In this document: positions 32,575-41,567 of the stretch, one piece after another | How the letters are laid out: every line of letters starts with the position of its first letter | Position numbering within the stretch: position 1 is the first letter of the stretch | NCBI RefSeq assembly: GCF_014698045.1 | Contig: NZ_JACJSE010000038.1 | Coordinates: forward strand, 1 to 55,242 | Origin: Aulosira sp. FACHB-615 | GTDB taxonomy: Bacteria > Cyanobacteriota > Cyanobacteriia > Cyanobacteriales > Nostocaceae | DNA length: 55,242 nt | Direction: 5' to 3' | The notes under the pieces: generated by a model | Seen by the model: only the letters and a program-made list of their open reading frames with translations | Told to the model about the DNA's origin: nothing | The model's database searches: none | Made by a program: the position numbers and the translations under genes

Positions 32575-35202
32575 TTATGGAAGACCAAGATACGCAAAGG
32601 CTGCCCAATCTTCAATACCATAGTTTAATTGCATTTCAGATTGAACTTTACAAAAAGAAATATATGGAGAATTCTCTAAGTTATAAAACTTATTATAGAG
32701 ATTTTCGGTAAATATAGCAGCCGTATAATCATAGACTGGCCATCGGCTACCGATGATGGCACGCGCCCCTGCTCTAAAAAGACTACCAGTTAATCCAATG
32801 CAGTCGCTAGCAGCAGCTATGGAAGTTAAGACTGATGAACACGCAGACATCGTGATTACAGGAGCGTGTTTAAATTTGATGGTCGCCATATCACTAGCCA
32901 TAATACGATGACTGTCTCTTTCTGGATTAGGAACAAGATGCAATGCTGATTTAAGAGGTTCTATAGGGTTAAATGTACCGTGACAAGAGAAATGTATGTA
33001 ATCATAGTCTCCTTTAAGTTCATTCAACACAGATTTTTTGGTGCATTGACTACCATCTAGTCGTGTGACTCGGTCACCCCATAATTTAGTAATATAATCA
33101 AGCTCTTGTTTAGTATATCTTATATCTTCACCCAAGTAACCAATAACCAACAATCTACTGTCACTACGTCTAGGTGCTAAGTTCAGTAAATCAAATCCTA
33201 AAGATAGTGATGGTAAATAAAATACATCAAATTGATACTTTGAATGATTATCAGATGATATACTTTCATCAAAAAAAGCCTCAAATGGTAAACTACCTAA
33301 TCCAGGTTTGGCACTAATACAAATTCTCTGAATTTGATTTGTTTCAAGAAAGCTGGTTAATGGTTTCAAAAATGTATCATATCCAGCGCAGCAAAGGCGT
33401 TTTAATCGTTTTTCCCGTACTGGAGATGGCTCTAGAAGAACCATCATCTTCTGCATTTCCTCCAGTGAGTGGACTTCAGTATTCCATTGTTTACCATAAA
33501 TTCGATAAGTAAAAATTTTAGAAGGGATGACTGCTATAACTGTAAAGTTAAGTCCATCATTAATAAAAGAGAGCAAGGCTGTTGGAACATCATTTAGATA
33601 GACAACTAATTTTTTTAAATCTGGAGCAGCAGATTGAAGTTGTGGTTTTTTGATTTTTGTATGTTGGGCTTGACCAAATATTTTTAAAGCTAAAAATGCT
33701 TTAGCTACTGATTGCGCCGATTTTTTCTGGCGTTTTGCTTTATCTGTGGCTGAAAGAGTGCTAAGGCGTAAACTTGCCAGTTTAATAGATTCCAAAATAT
33801 TAAGTGCTTTTTCGGCACGATTTATTTTTACATAATAACGAGCCAAACTTTCAAATATATTTATGTAAAGGTTTGTTTTTTGCAAGAGTATTTGTTCATT
33901 CTGAAATGCAGAATTTATCTCATCTAGAGCAATCGCCATAGCTTTTTCTAATGAAGTTTTTGCTTGGTTATCTTGACCAATCTCTAAATAAAGATTGGCA
34001 AGATAATATAGTGATAGTATTTTATCCGACCAAGCTCGATCATTTTCTTGGAAAGACAAGACGTACTTCAAGTCTTTAATAGCCTTTTCTATTTGCTCTT
34101 TAGATTTGTTATTAAATAAAGATATCGCTAACCCCCTAGAGGCACGAATTCCAAATACCAAGCGTTTTATAAAATAGGTATGAGGCGAGACTTGTCTGAG
34201 ATACTCTTCAGCTTGATTTAGATACTCAACGGATTCTTGTAATTGGTCTTGTGTTGCTTCACCAACTTTCAGGATATCACCAATAATAAAATTGAACTTG
34301 GCTAATTCAATCCTACCTTCTGCTTCAGAAGTTTGAAGGTTGTAGATATATTGAATGTTTAAACTCCCTTTTGTATATAGAGTTTCAGTCGTTTTAAGAG
34401 CTTTCTTGGCAATTTTAATTGCATTTAGTCTGATTTGTGGGCGATTTGCCAACAAAGATACGATTTCTTCGGGATATTTTGCCAAGAGGCTGTAAATAGA
34501 TATTACAAGGTTATATTCTATAAATACCGAATCCAATGGATCTTCTATGAGACTTACGCATTCCTCTAAAATATTTACAGATTCAATCCCAGCAGCAATC
34601 TCTCCAGTACGCTGAAAATAATCTCTAAGCCAAAGTCCTTCAGCATTAAGTAAGAATTTAAATTTTCTCTGATTGTTATAATCATTACAAAGCGATAGTC
34701 TTTTACAAAGAGCAATTGACAACAAAAGATATAGAGGAAATTCTGGAAGAAAGTTTAAGCTTTGAGTTTGTTGAAATATAGCTTTTATATCCTCTTCTTC
34801 TGATTTACCCCAAATGTGACGATAGGGATAGTCTCCAAAACAAGTAGGAAAAGCAGGATTTATTGAACTTGACTGGGTTTCTAAATTTATAGATAAACAA
34901 TAAGGACATTTAGGTTCGTCGAAGAGAGTAACTTTTATCTCACTTTCTTGATTGCAATCCTTACAGCTATTAACCCTATGCTCTAGATGCCGAACCAAAT
35001 TTAACCCAGCCGTATCACATTGAGTACATTTAAGATCAATATGCTTATCTTCTGATAATCCTTTAATAAATAAAGGATCAATTTTAAATTCCCAACCACA
35101 GTTATTACAAGCGTAGTATATTTGACCATCCCATGATAGTTGTGTACGAATATTTTTAGCTTGATATTCTGTGGGTAACTGCCAGATAAAACTATTATAC
35201 AT
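32575..35202 (-). CDS. zinc-ribbon/TPR/CHAT protease-like protein
   Basis: An 875-residue CHAT-domain protein. The N-terminus has four CxxC pairs (32/35, 59/62, 80/83, 99/102), i.e. two zinc ribbons. Residues about 130-520 are helical repeats of TPR type (AWSDKILSLYYLANLYLEIG; INRAEKALNILESIKLASLR). The C-terminal CHAT domain has the catalytic His in YIHFSCHGTFNP (about 738) and Cys in ITMSACSS (about 783). CHAT domains are caspase-like peptidases in bacterial immunity and cell-death systems, and TPR-CHAT proteins act as activatable proteases. It lies behind the duplicated hub and before the small EACC1-like gene. Its substrate is unknown. Confidence 0.85.
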   Translation of the reverse strand: MYNSFIWQLPTEYQAKNIRTQLSWDGQIYYACNNCGWEFKIDPLFIKGLSEDKHIDLKCTQCDTAGLNLVRHLEHRVNSCKDCNQESEIKVTLFDEPKCPYCLSINLETQSSSINPAFPTCFGDYPYRHIWGKSEEEDIKAIFQQTQSLNFLPEFPLYLLLSIALCKRLSLCNDYNNQRKFKFLLNAEGLWLRDYFQRTGEIAAGIESVNILEECVSLIEDPLDSVFIEYNLVISIYSLLAKYPEEIVSLLANRPQIRLNAIKIAKKALKTTETLYTKGSLNIQYIYNLQTSEAEGRIELAKFNFIIGDILKVGEATQDQLQESVEYLNQAEEYLRQVSPHTYFIKRLVFGIRASRGLAISLFNNKSKEQIEKAIKDLKYVLSFQENDRAWSDKILSLYYLANLYLEIGQDNQAKTSLEKAMAIALDEINSAFQNEQILLQKTNLYINIFESLARYYVKINRAEKALNILESIKLASLRLSTLSATDKAKRQKKSAQSVAKAFLALKIFGQAQHTKIKKPQLQSAAPDLKKLVVYLNDVPTALLSFINDGLNFTVIAVIPSKIFTYRIYGKQWNTEVHSLEEMQKMMVLLEPSPVREKRLKRLCCAGYDTFLKPLTSFLETNQIQRICISAKPGLGSLPFEAFFDESISSDNHSKYQFDVFYLPSLSLGFDLLNLAPRRSDSRLLVIGYLGEDIRYTKQELDYITKLWGDRVTRLDGSQCTKKSVLNELKGDYDYIHFSCHGTFNPIEPLKSALHLVPNPERDSHRIMASDMATIKFKHAPVITMSACSSVLTSIAAASDCIGLTGSLFRAGARAIIGSRWPVYDYTAAIFTENLYNKFYNLENSPYISFCKVQSEMQLNYGIEDWAAFAYLGLP

Positions 35203-35269
35203 TTGGATACCTCGAAAAGCTGTACTTGGAACCTGTCACCGAAGTAAAGAAGGTCTTGGCACAATAATC

Positions 35270-35611
35270 TTAGCCGTACCGTCCCCACTGCCCAGAAAAC
35301 AACTGAAACAGCCCGGCTAACGCTTCAGCATCTACTAATTTCGCTGCTCCTGTTTCATCTTCAAATACTAAGCCTTCTTCTCCTGCCCCATGCCCTGAAA
35401 AATGAAAGATCTGTGGTTCGTGTTCCAGGATTGCTCTGCGGATATCCCGATAGCGTACTGCTTGGGCTGTGGCTATGGAATAGCGTTCTCGATTTTTTGA
35501 CCTTTTTAGCCCTTCCTCAATCTCCCGCATCTCTTCACCCAGACGCAGATATCTACTGCCGATGGGATTGGCAGCCAACAGTAGAATTTTCTGAGTTGCT
35601 TGAGTATTCAT
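35270..35611 (-). pseudogene. truncated CHAT gene (5' part only)
   Basis: Matches the first 106 residues of the 532-aa CHAT-AAA protein at 48973 almost exactly, including the histidine region HFSGHG, then diverges after LFQLFS into a short unrelated tail (GQWGRYG). The catalytic cysteine region (LNACYS) and the ATPase domain are missing, so it cannot be an active CHAT enzyme. It may survive only because its promoter serves the downstream TPR-CHAT gene, 67 bp away. Confidence 0.85.
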
Positions 35612-35747
35612 GAATTTGGGCTAGAGTTTGCCAACAGCACGGGTTTATATAGAACTTACATCTTGAGTATGTGGTTTTACGCAAAAGAGCGCAATATTTC
35701 TCTTACAAGAGGTAAACAATCAGCAATATTACGGCTGTGGTTAATTT
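35612..35747. promoter_or_regulatory. divergent promoter region of hub copy A
   Basis: Identical to the region upstream of the 48973 gene. On the minus strand TATATAAA lies about 35 bp before the CHAT ATG and could be a -10 element. The rightward side leads into the orphan frame. The perfect identity of the two copies suggests shared regulation of the two effector sets. Confidence 0.5.
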
Positions 35748-36002
35748 CTGTTAGGTGCGATCGCTTGTCTCAAGGAGGCGATACGGACATGGAAAGGAAT
35801 CAAGTCACCGGAAGCTGTGTTTGTGGCTGCTTGTAAGGAGGGCAGGAAGCCGGAATCGGCACAGGCTAAATCGGAGGTGGTTGCTTGGTTCGAGTGGGCG
35901 GGGCGGCAAAGGATTGTAATTGCGATGTCGGGAGACACTGTATACACGCCGGATGGGGAGGCGGTGGCGTTGACGGAAATGATGCGGCGGTTTCCGGTGT
36001 AG
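35748..36002 (+). CDS. orphan small reading frame, copy A
   Basis: About 84 codons: LKEAIRTWKGIKSPEAVFVA, ACKEGRKPE, VVAWFEWAGRQRIVIAMSG, VYTPDGEAVALTEMMRRFPV. The same protein is encoded at 49110 and 53329. Differences are mostly conservative and no frame is broken, so it is probably translated. There is no ATG; the possible initiator is CTG at 35748, after an in-frame TAA. Function unknown; it precedes a defence gene in two of its three locations. Confidence 0.55.
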   Translation: MLGAIACLKEAIRTWKGIKSPEAVFVAACKEGRKPESAQAKSEVVAWFEWAGRQRIVIAMSGDTVYTPDGEAVALTEMMRRFPV

Positions 36003-36228
36003 ATGCAAGATTGTGTATCTGGCTAAAATTCTGAAATAGTCAATAGTTAAGTCAAGTAAAAATTGTATACCTTAATTAAGGCTGAGTACGGTTATCTCTA
36101 CACCTGCAATAGTATATTTATGCGTATAATCGCGCTAAAGTCTTAAAAAGCGTATCTTTGCGTTCAATATCTAATAACTTATCGCTTATACCAAATACTG
36201 GCTTAAAGCATACTGCCCTCACAGAATT

Positions 36229-37233
36229 ATGGTTAAAACTGTTAACGAAGCTTTTGAACTTTTTTTAAGAGATTACGTAAATTTAGATCCTGATGAAACT
36301 AAATCAGCTAGAAGAGGCAGGGATTGGCTTGTTCAGCAAATACGTTTATTTCCTGACAAAGATATAAACTTTCCAAAATTATATTCAGAGAAAGATATAT
36401 TTTTTGGTTCTTTTGCTAGACGTACCAAGAAAAGAGAATTAGATGATATTGATATAATGATTGCCCTTCATGCTGATGGAAGTCAATATCAAGAATATGG
36501 AGACAGAATCGAAATATATGTCCCCGATTCTGCTTATGAACTAAACCTGCTATGTTATGAAAATACAAATAAGCTTAATTCAAGAAAAGTTATTAACAAA
36601 TTCATCAGTTTACTTTCTCAAGTGCCACAATATAGCAGTGCTGAGATTAAGCGTAATATGGAAGCTGCTGTTTTAAAACTAAAAAGCTATCCTTGGTCAT
36701 TTGACATTGTTCCTTGTTTCTTCACAATAAAAAATATCTTGGATAAAGATTATTACTTAATACCTGATGGTATGGGAGATTGGAAAAAAACAGACCCAAG
36801 AATAGATAGAAGCCGAGTTAATGAAATAAATCAGAGCCATGATGGTAATGTATTAAACACTATAAGGATAATGAAATATTGGAATAAGAGAGTAACTATG
36901 CCTTCAATGCCCTCATATTTAATAGAAAATATGATATTAGATTTTTATTCTACACAAACATACAGTAAAGCATCTAAATATGTAGATTTAGAAATACCTA
37001 AAGTTTTAGAATATATTCAAAAAAATATTTATTGCTCAGTAAATGATCCTAAAGGTATTCAAGGAAATATTAATACTTTAACTCCTGAAGAAAAAACTAA
37101 AATATTTATTAGAGCTTGTCTTGATGAAATGAAAGCTTTAGAAGCTAGACAATTAGACGATGAGTTAAAATATGAAGCATCGATTTCTAAGTGGCAAGAT
37201 TTTTTTGGTTTTGATTTTCCTATTTATAGTTAA
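36229..37233 (+). CDS. CD-NTase (SMODS-type nucleotidyltransferase) of a CBASS-like system
   Basis: A 334-residue cGAS/DncV-like nucleotidyltransferase that should make a cyclic or linear oligonucleotide signal on phage infection. Active-site pattern: G-S-F-A-R at 60-64, D-D-I-D at about 72-75 (two metal-binding Asp), and a third Asp, D159, in YPWSFDIVPCF. Length and order are normal. It is followed 26 bp later by a pore-forming S-4TM effector, the classic two-gene arrangement. The first 13 or so codons and 220 bp of leader are shared with the HNH gene at 49592. Confidence 0.88.
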   Translation: MVKTVNEAFELFLRDYVNLDPDETKSARRGRDWLVQQIRLFPDKDINFPKLYSEKDIFFGSFARRTKKRELDDIDIMIALHADGSQYQEYGDRIEIYVPDSAYELNLLCYENTNKLNSRKVINKFISLLSQVPQYSSAEIKRNMEAAVLKLKSYPWSFDIVPCFFTIKNILDKDYYLIPDGMGDWKKTDPRIDRSRVNEINQSHDGNVLNTIRIMKYWNKRVTMPSMPSYLIENMILDFYSTQTYSKASKYVDLEIPKVLEYIQKNIYCSVNDPKGIQGNINTLTPEEKTKIFIRACLDEMKALEARQLDDELKYEASISKWQDFFGFDFPIYS

Positions 37234-37259
37234 AAAATTTTTATGTAAGCTATCAATAT

Positions 37260-38165
37260 ATGAATGATATTCCTCAAAAACAAAATTTTCATAATCAATT
37301 AGAAAAACTAGCAGCACAAAGGCAACTATACTCTGATGCCAAAGCCTTACAATTTATTAGTGTATTAATTACTATTCCTTTGGCAATTATATGGTCTATT
37401 GTAATTGTATTTTTCCCTGGCATGACAGTTTATGCTGGATTATGGGCAATCATAGCTAGTTTATTAGAAAGTTTAGTTTTCGCTAATATTCAAAAATCTC
37501 TTCAAGAGAAAGCCGCAAAAATACAACAGCTTTTTGACTGTGAAGTTTTACAATTCAATTGGTTAAATTTGAACTGTGGAGTTCGTGTTGAACCAGAAAC
37601 TATTATTGATGCTGCTAATAAATTTAAACGTAAAGATCCAAACTATGTAAGCCTTATAGATTGGTATCCACAAGTTGTTAGTCAACTATCAATTGACCAA
37701 GCAAGGATTATTTGCCAACGTTCTAATATATGGTGGGATGCTCAATTACGCCGACGATATAACAAATTAATAATAGCTATATTATTTATCCTTACCGTTA
37801 TTGTTTTTTTAATTAGTATAATTGGAGGCTTAACGCTCGAAAAGTTTTTATTAGCATTTATAGCTCCGTTAGCTCCTGCTTACGTTTTTGGATTACGTCA
37901 ATATAGTGAACATAAGGAAGCTGCAAACAGGTTGGATAAACTTAGAGAAGATGCTGAGGCTCTTTTACAAGAATTAAAGAACGGGAAGTTAACCCCTCAA
38001 GACCTAGAGAGAGAATCATACACTTTACAAACTCAAATTTACGATCACCGTCGCCGTAGTCCATTAATTCTTGATCGACTATATTCTCACTTGAGGCGTA
38101 AGAATGAAGAACAAATGAACAAAGGTGCTGAAGTTTTAATTGAAGAATTCAAACGTAACCCATAA
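37260..38165 (+). CDS. S-4TM family pore-forming effector
   Basis: A 301-residue membrane protein of the S-4TM family, predicted to open the inner membrane when it senses the nucleotide made by the upstream CD-NTase, killing the infected cell. Four membrane helices come in two pairs: about 31-52 and 55-72, then about 172-192 and 196-212. Between the pairs is the family segment VSLIDWYPQVVSQLSIDQAR then IICQRSNIWWDAQLRRRYN. The C-terminus is a charged cytosolic coiled region. The gene converges on hsdS. Confidence 0.87.
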   Translation: MNDIPQKQNFHNQLEKLAAQRQLYSDAKALQFISVLITIPLAIIWSIVIVFFPGMTVYAGLWAIIASLLESLVFANIQKSLQEKAAKIQQLFDCEVLQFNWLNLNCGVRVEPETIIDAANKFKRKDPNYVSLIDWYPQVVSQLSIDQARIICQRSNIWWDAQLRRRYNKLIIAILFILTVIVFLISIIGGLTLEKFLLAFIAPLAPAYVFGLRQYSEHKEAANRLDKLREDAEALLQELKNGKLTPQDLERESYTLQTQIYDHRRRSPLILDRLYSHLRRKNEEQMNKGAEVLIEEFKRNP

Positions 38166-38243
38166 TTCTTAACTTTGCAATGACATGAAAAGTTGTTAGT
38201 CTACAATCAATCATCACCCAACTTTACATTTTCAATCACCTTA

Positions 38244-39965
38244 TCACTTAATTATTAAAAGTTGGTGTAAGGCTGTATTAATCAGTTTTTCGTGTTCGGA
38301 TTGAGATAGAGCCAGTTCTGCCTCTAATTTGTCACAGATAGCCATTAACTGATCTACTTTTGCAACAATAGATTTTTGCTCTTTTAAAGGAGGAATTGAA
38401 ACTACAAATTTTCTAATAAGCCCTAAGTTTAAGTTTCCCTGAGACACTCCCTTGCCATAAGTATTGATAGAAGATTTATGTTTTCCACTGGGAGAGTTAA
38501 GCCATATTGTTAAATAGTAAGAGTCAATAAAATTTTTGAAAGGACGAATTAATGCTACACTTACATAAATAGCAAAGTCTAAATTTTTATCTATAACAGC
38601 AGCTTCTCCAATCCCTGCTCCGACTCGTGTTAGTAAAACGTCTTCAACTTCTGGTTTTCGGTTTTTAATATATCCCTGATAATCTTCTTCAGATACAAAT
38701 TTATGAACTTCTGGCATAAAACGAAATGGTTTTACATTTTGAGCAGATATAAATATTCTCCCTGAAGGTGTATATTTTGGGGTTTGATGCGTTCCATCTG
38801 TAATAAGTTCACAAATTTCTCCTAACCTAGACCAGACCCATGTTTGGGGTATCTTGTACTCAAGTTCATCTACTGTAATTTCAGGCAACAGTTTTTCCTT
38901 TTTAATCTTTCCTTCCTTCATCAACAACTCTTTTTCAAACCGAATCTTATCCAACAGCACCGCCGCAGGTTCATCACTTGAATCTTGCGGGACAAGTTTG
39001 CCCATGACAGCAAGTTGAAGTATGGCTTGCCGGAGTTTACCAATATTTTCTGGCGCACTGTAGAGCAAATCGAAGTTGTTGCAGATGCACTGCCAGTGTT
39101 TTGCAAAGGTGTCCGGTTCACGGGCAGTGAGGAGTTGATTGATGGCAACGTTGTTGAGTAATACGCGCGTTTCGCGTTTCTTCTGTTGGCGTTCCTCCAG
39201 TTCGTCACAGAGGGACATTAGCTGGTCTACTTTGGCAACGATGCGGTGTTGTTCGGCTAGTGGGGGTAATGGAAAAGGATGTTGAGAAAAGTAATCATTT
39301 GGCACTCTTTTTTGTCCAGCAGTTCCCGTTAGTTTTGAAATTCCACTATTTATAAAATCTGGCGACTTTAAATAGATAAGGACGTATTCAGAATATACCA
39401 AGCCATTCAATGGACGAAAAACATAGAGTTCTGTTGTTCCAGCACCTACACCATTTTCTAACCCACGCATTACAGCAGATTTTCTATTTTGAAAACAAGG
39501 TGTGATTTTTGCTAACACAGCATCTTCATCAGCAAAATGAGTAAAGCCTTGTTTAATATCTCCCCATTCTTTTATTTCATATTTAATTGATTCACCATAG
39601 AATTGAGGGATCAGATTCATGGGGATAAAGGAAGCTGTTATATTATCCTCAACTTCATTGCGTGGATTTATCAGTCCTACATCAACAAGCCTTGTCCATT
39701 CCCAACCTTCAGGTAATTTAGTTAATTTTTTTTCTAAATTTTCATGTAAAATTTGTTTGTTTCTCTTGATTTTTTTTTCTTTGATTAGCAATTCCTTATT
39801 AAACTGAATCTTCTCTAACAGCACTGATGCAGGTTCATCACTAGAATCTTGCGGTACAAGCTTACCCTGCACAGCCAGTTGCAATATCAACTCCCGCATC
39901 TTCTGTACACCGTTGGGAGCTTCAGCAAATAATTCAAACTTCTCAAAAAATGTTTCTATCTTCAT
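38244..39965 (-). CDS. hsdS: type I restriction system specificity subunit HsdS
   Basis: A 573-residue DNA-recognition subunit with two target-recognition domains (roughly 60-230 and 365-545), each followed by a conserved helical spacer. The spacer repeats are evident: LILQLAVQGKLVPQDSSDEP near 26 and AILQLAVMGKLVPQDSSDEP near 313, and PLAEQHRIVAKVDQLMSLCD versus PLKEQKSIVAKVDQLMAICD. Long identical repeats of this kind allow recombination between recognition domains. Its ATG overlaps the hsdM stop by 4 bp. Confidence 0.92.
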   Translation of the reverse strand: MKIETFFEKFELFAEAPNGVQKMRELILQLAVQGKLVPQDSSDEPASVLLEKIQFNKELLIKEKKIKRNKQILHENLEKKLTKLPEGWEWTRLVDVGLINPRNEVEDNITASFIPMNLIPQFYGESIKYEIKEWGDIKQGFTHFADEDAVLAKITPCFQNRKSAVMRGLENGVGAGTTELYVFRPLNGLVYSEYVLIYLKSPDFINSGISKLTGTAGQKRVPNDYFSQHPFPLPPLAEQHRIVAKVDQLMSLCDELEERQQKKRETRVLLNNVAINQLLTAREPDTFAKHWQCICNNFDLLYSAPENIGKLRQAILQLAVMGKLVPQDSSDEPAAVLLDKIRFEKELLMKEGKIKKEKLLPEITVDELEYKIPQTWVWSRLGEICELITDGTHQTPKYTPSGRIFISAQNVKPFRFMPEVHKFVSEEDYQGYIKNRKPEVEDVLLTRVGAGIGEAAVIDKNLDFAIYVSVALIRPFKNFIDSYYLTIWLNSPSGKHKSSINTYGKGVSQGNLNLGLIRKFVVSIPPLKEQKSIVAKVDQLMAICDKLEAELALSQSEHEKLINTALHQLLIIK

Positions 39966-41410
39966 GCACTTTTACCGCCTAATGCTGCCATTAATTCCTG
40001 CTTGAGATTGTTGCGTGTCTGGTCTAAGTCAGCCAAAAGCTGCTCGTAATCTGCCAACATCTCATCTATATCTGCGTGTTCAGCATCAACTTTGTGGGGA
40101 TTTTTAATGTCAAGGTTGTAGCCATTGTCCCTAATAATTTGAACAGGTACTTTCCAAGCAAATTCGTTCTCAACTCGGTTGTACCACCATGCTTTCTCAG
40201 GTTCAAATTCTTCAATGCGAATTGGCTTAGTTTTTGAGTATGACTTATACCCTGGTGGATAAGGGTGTTCGTAGTACCAAATCTCTTGAGTTGGTTCACC
40301 CTTAGTAAAAAACAGCAGATTGGTTTTAATTCCTGTATATGGGCTAAACACACCATTAGGTAAACGGACTATAGTATGCAGATTACATTCTTCTAACAAC
40401 TTTTCTTTGATGCGAGTTTTGACTCCTTCTCCAAACAATGTACCATCAGGTAAAACAATCGCAGCCCGACCGCCATCTTCTAGCAAGTGCATGATGAGTA
40501 GCAAAAACAGGTCAGCAGTTTCTTTAGTGCGGAATGTGGCAGGGAAGTTTGACTCAATACCATCTTCTTCCATACCTCCGAAAGGTGGGTTGGTAAGGAT
40601 GACATTCACGCGATCGCTCGGTCTATAGTCGCGCAGTGGCCGAGCTAGAGTGTTATCGTGGCGAACCGCAGGTACATCAACACCGTGCAACAGCATATTA
40701 GTCATACACAACAAGTGAGGCAGAGGTTTTTTCTCAACCCCCATAATCAGCTTGTGCAGTTTTTGAGCATCTTCAGGTGTTTTTACATATTTTTGACGTA
40801 TATGCTCCAACCCACAGGTTAAAAAACCACCAGTACCGCAAGCTGGGTCAAGAAATTTCTCACCCAGTTTAGGGTCAACCATGTCCACCATGAATTGGGT
40901 GACGGCACGAGGAGTGTAGTATTCCCCAGCGTTACCTGCACTTTGTAGGTCGCGCAGGATTTGTTCGTAAATGTCACCAAACAAATGACGATCTTTGGAG
41001 TTGTTAAAGTCAACTTCGTTGAGCTTGTTGATGACTTGACGGACAAGTGTACCGTTCTTCATGTAGTTGTAGGCATCTTCAAACACTGCCCGAACCACAA
41101 AAGCACGTTTATCACCGTCAGTCCCGATTGAAAGAGTTTTTAGGGTTTTGAATAAAACATTGTCAACAAAATCAAGCAAAGTATCCCCTGTCATACCCTC
41201 TGGGTCTGCTGCCCAGTTACGCCAACGCAAAGCTTCAGGGATGGGGGAAGTGTAATTATCTTCTAAAAGCTCGTATTCAGCCTCACGATCATCAAAAATC
41301 TTGAGGAAAATCATCCAGACAAGTTGGCTGATGCGTTGTGCGTCACCATCCACCCCTGCGTCTTTCCGCATGATGTCTTGAATGGTTTTGATTGTGGTGC
41401 TGATAGCCAT
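39962..41410 (-). CDS. hsdM: type I restriction system methyltransferase HsdM
   Basis: A 482-residue N6-adenine methyltransferase subunit. SAM-binding motif I is FLDPACGTGGFL near 187-198 and catalytic motif IV is ILTNPPFGG near 268-276. The N-terminal helical domain (IQDIMRKDAGVDGDAQRISQ) is typical of N6_N4_Mtase HsdM. The C-terminus contains a coiled region that contacts HsdS. The gene lies between hsdR and hsdS, with 157 bp separating it from hsdR. Confidence 0.94.
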   Translation of the reverse strand: MAISTTIKTIQDIMRKDAGVDGDAQRISQLVWMIFLKIFDDREAEYELLEDNYTSPIPEALRWRNWAADPEGMTGDTLLDFVDNVLFKTLKTLSIGTDGDKRAFVVRAVFEDAYNYMKNGTLVRQVINKLNEVDFNNSKDRHLFGDIYEQILRDLQSAGNAGEYYTPRAVTQFMVDMVDPKLGEKFLDPACGTGGFLTCGLEHIRQKYVKTPEDAQKLHKLIMGVEKKPLPHLLCMTNMLLHGVDVPAVRHDNTLARPLRDYRPSDRVNVILTNPPFGGMEEDGIESNFPATFRTKETADLFLLLIMHLLEDGGRAAIVLPDGTLFGEGVKTRIKEKLLEECNLHTIVRLPNGVFSPYTGIKTNLLFFTKGEPTQEIWYYEHPYPPGYKSYSKTKPIRIEEFEPEKAWWYNRVENEFAWKVPVQIIRDNGYNLDIKNPHKVDAEHADIDEMLADYEQLLADLDQTRNNLKQELMAALGGKSA

Positions 41411-41567
41411 TTTCTGTTACTGCCTGTTGGTGCGTTCTTGCTAAAAATAGTTAACTTGTTAAATTAGTTTGAGGCTTTGAGTAGAATACAACCCAAAACA
41501 CTCAAAATTTATCGCTAAGTAGTAAAAAGATACTACACAGCGAATAAATTATAACTGTGCAGATGTT

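Larger units (their letters stand above)
35295..36270. repeat. direct repeat, copy A (divergent hub)
   Basis: About 975 bp shared with 48662-49633 in the same orientation at an offset of about 13362 bp. Bases 35451-35766 read identically to 48813-49128. The copy covers the 5' part of a leftward CHAT gene, its promoter region, a small orphan frame, about 225 bp of leader and the first codons of the rightward CD-NTase gene. The conserved leader contains the palindrome CCTTAATTAAGG. Confidence 0.93.

Noticed and set aside
35001..35288. 95-codon frame overlapping the start of the TPR-CHAT gene
   Set aside because: It is an alternative frame of the zinc-ribbon region and has no conserved features of its own.
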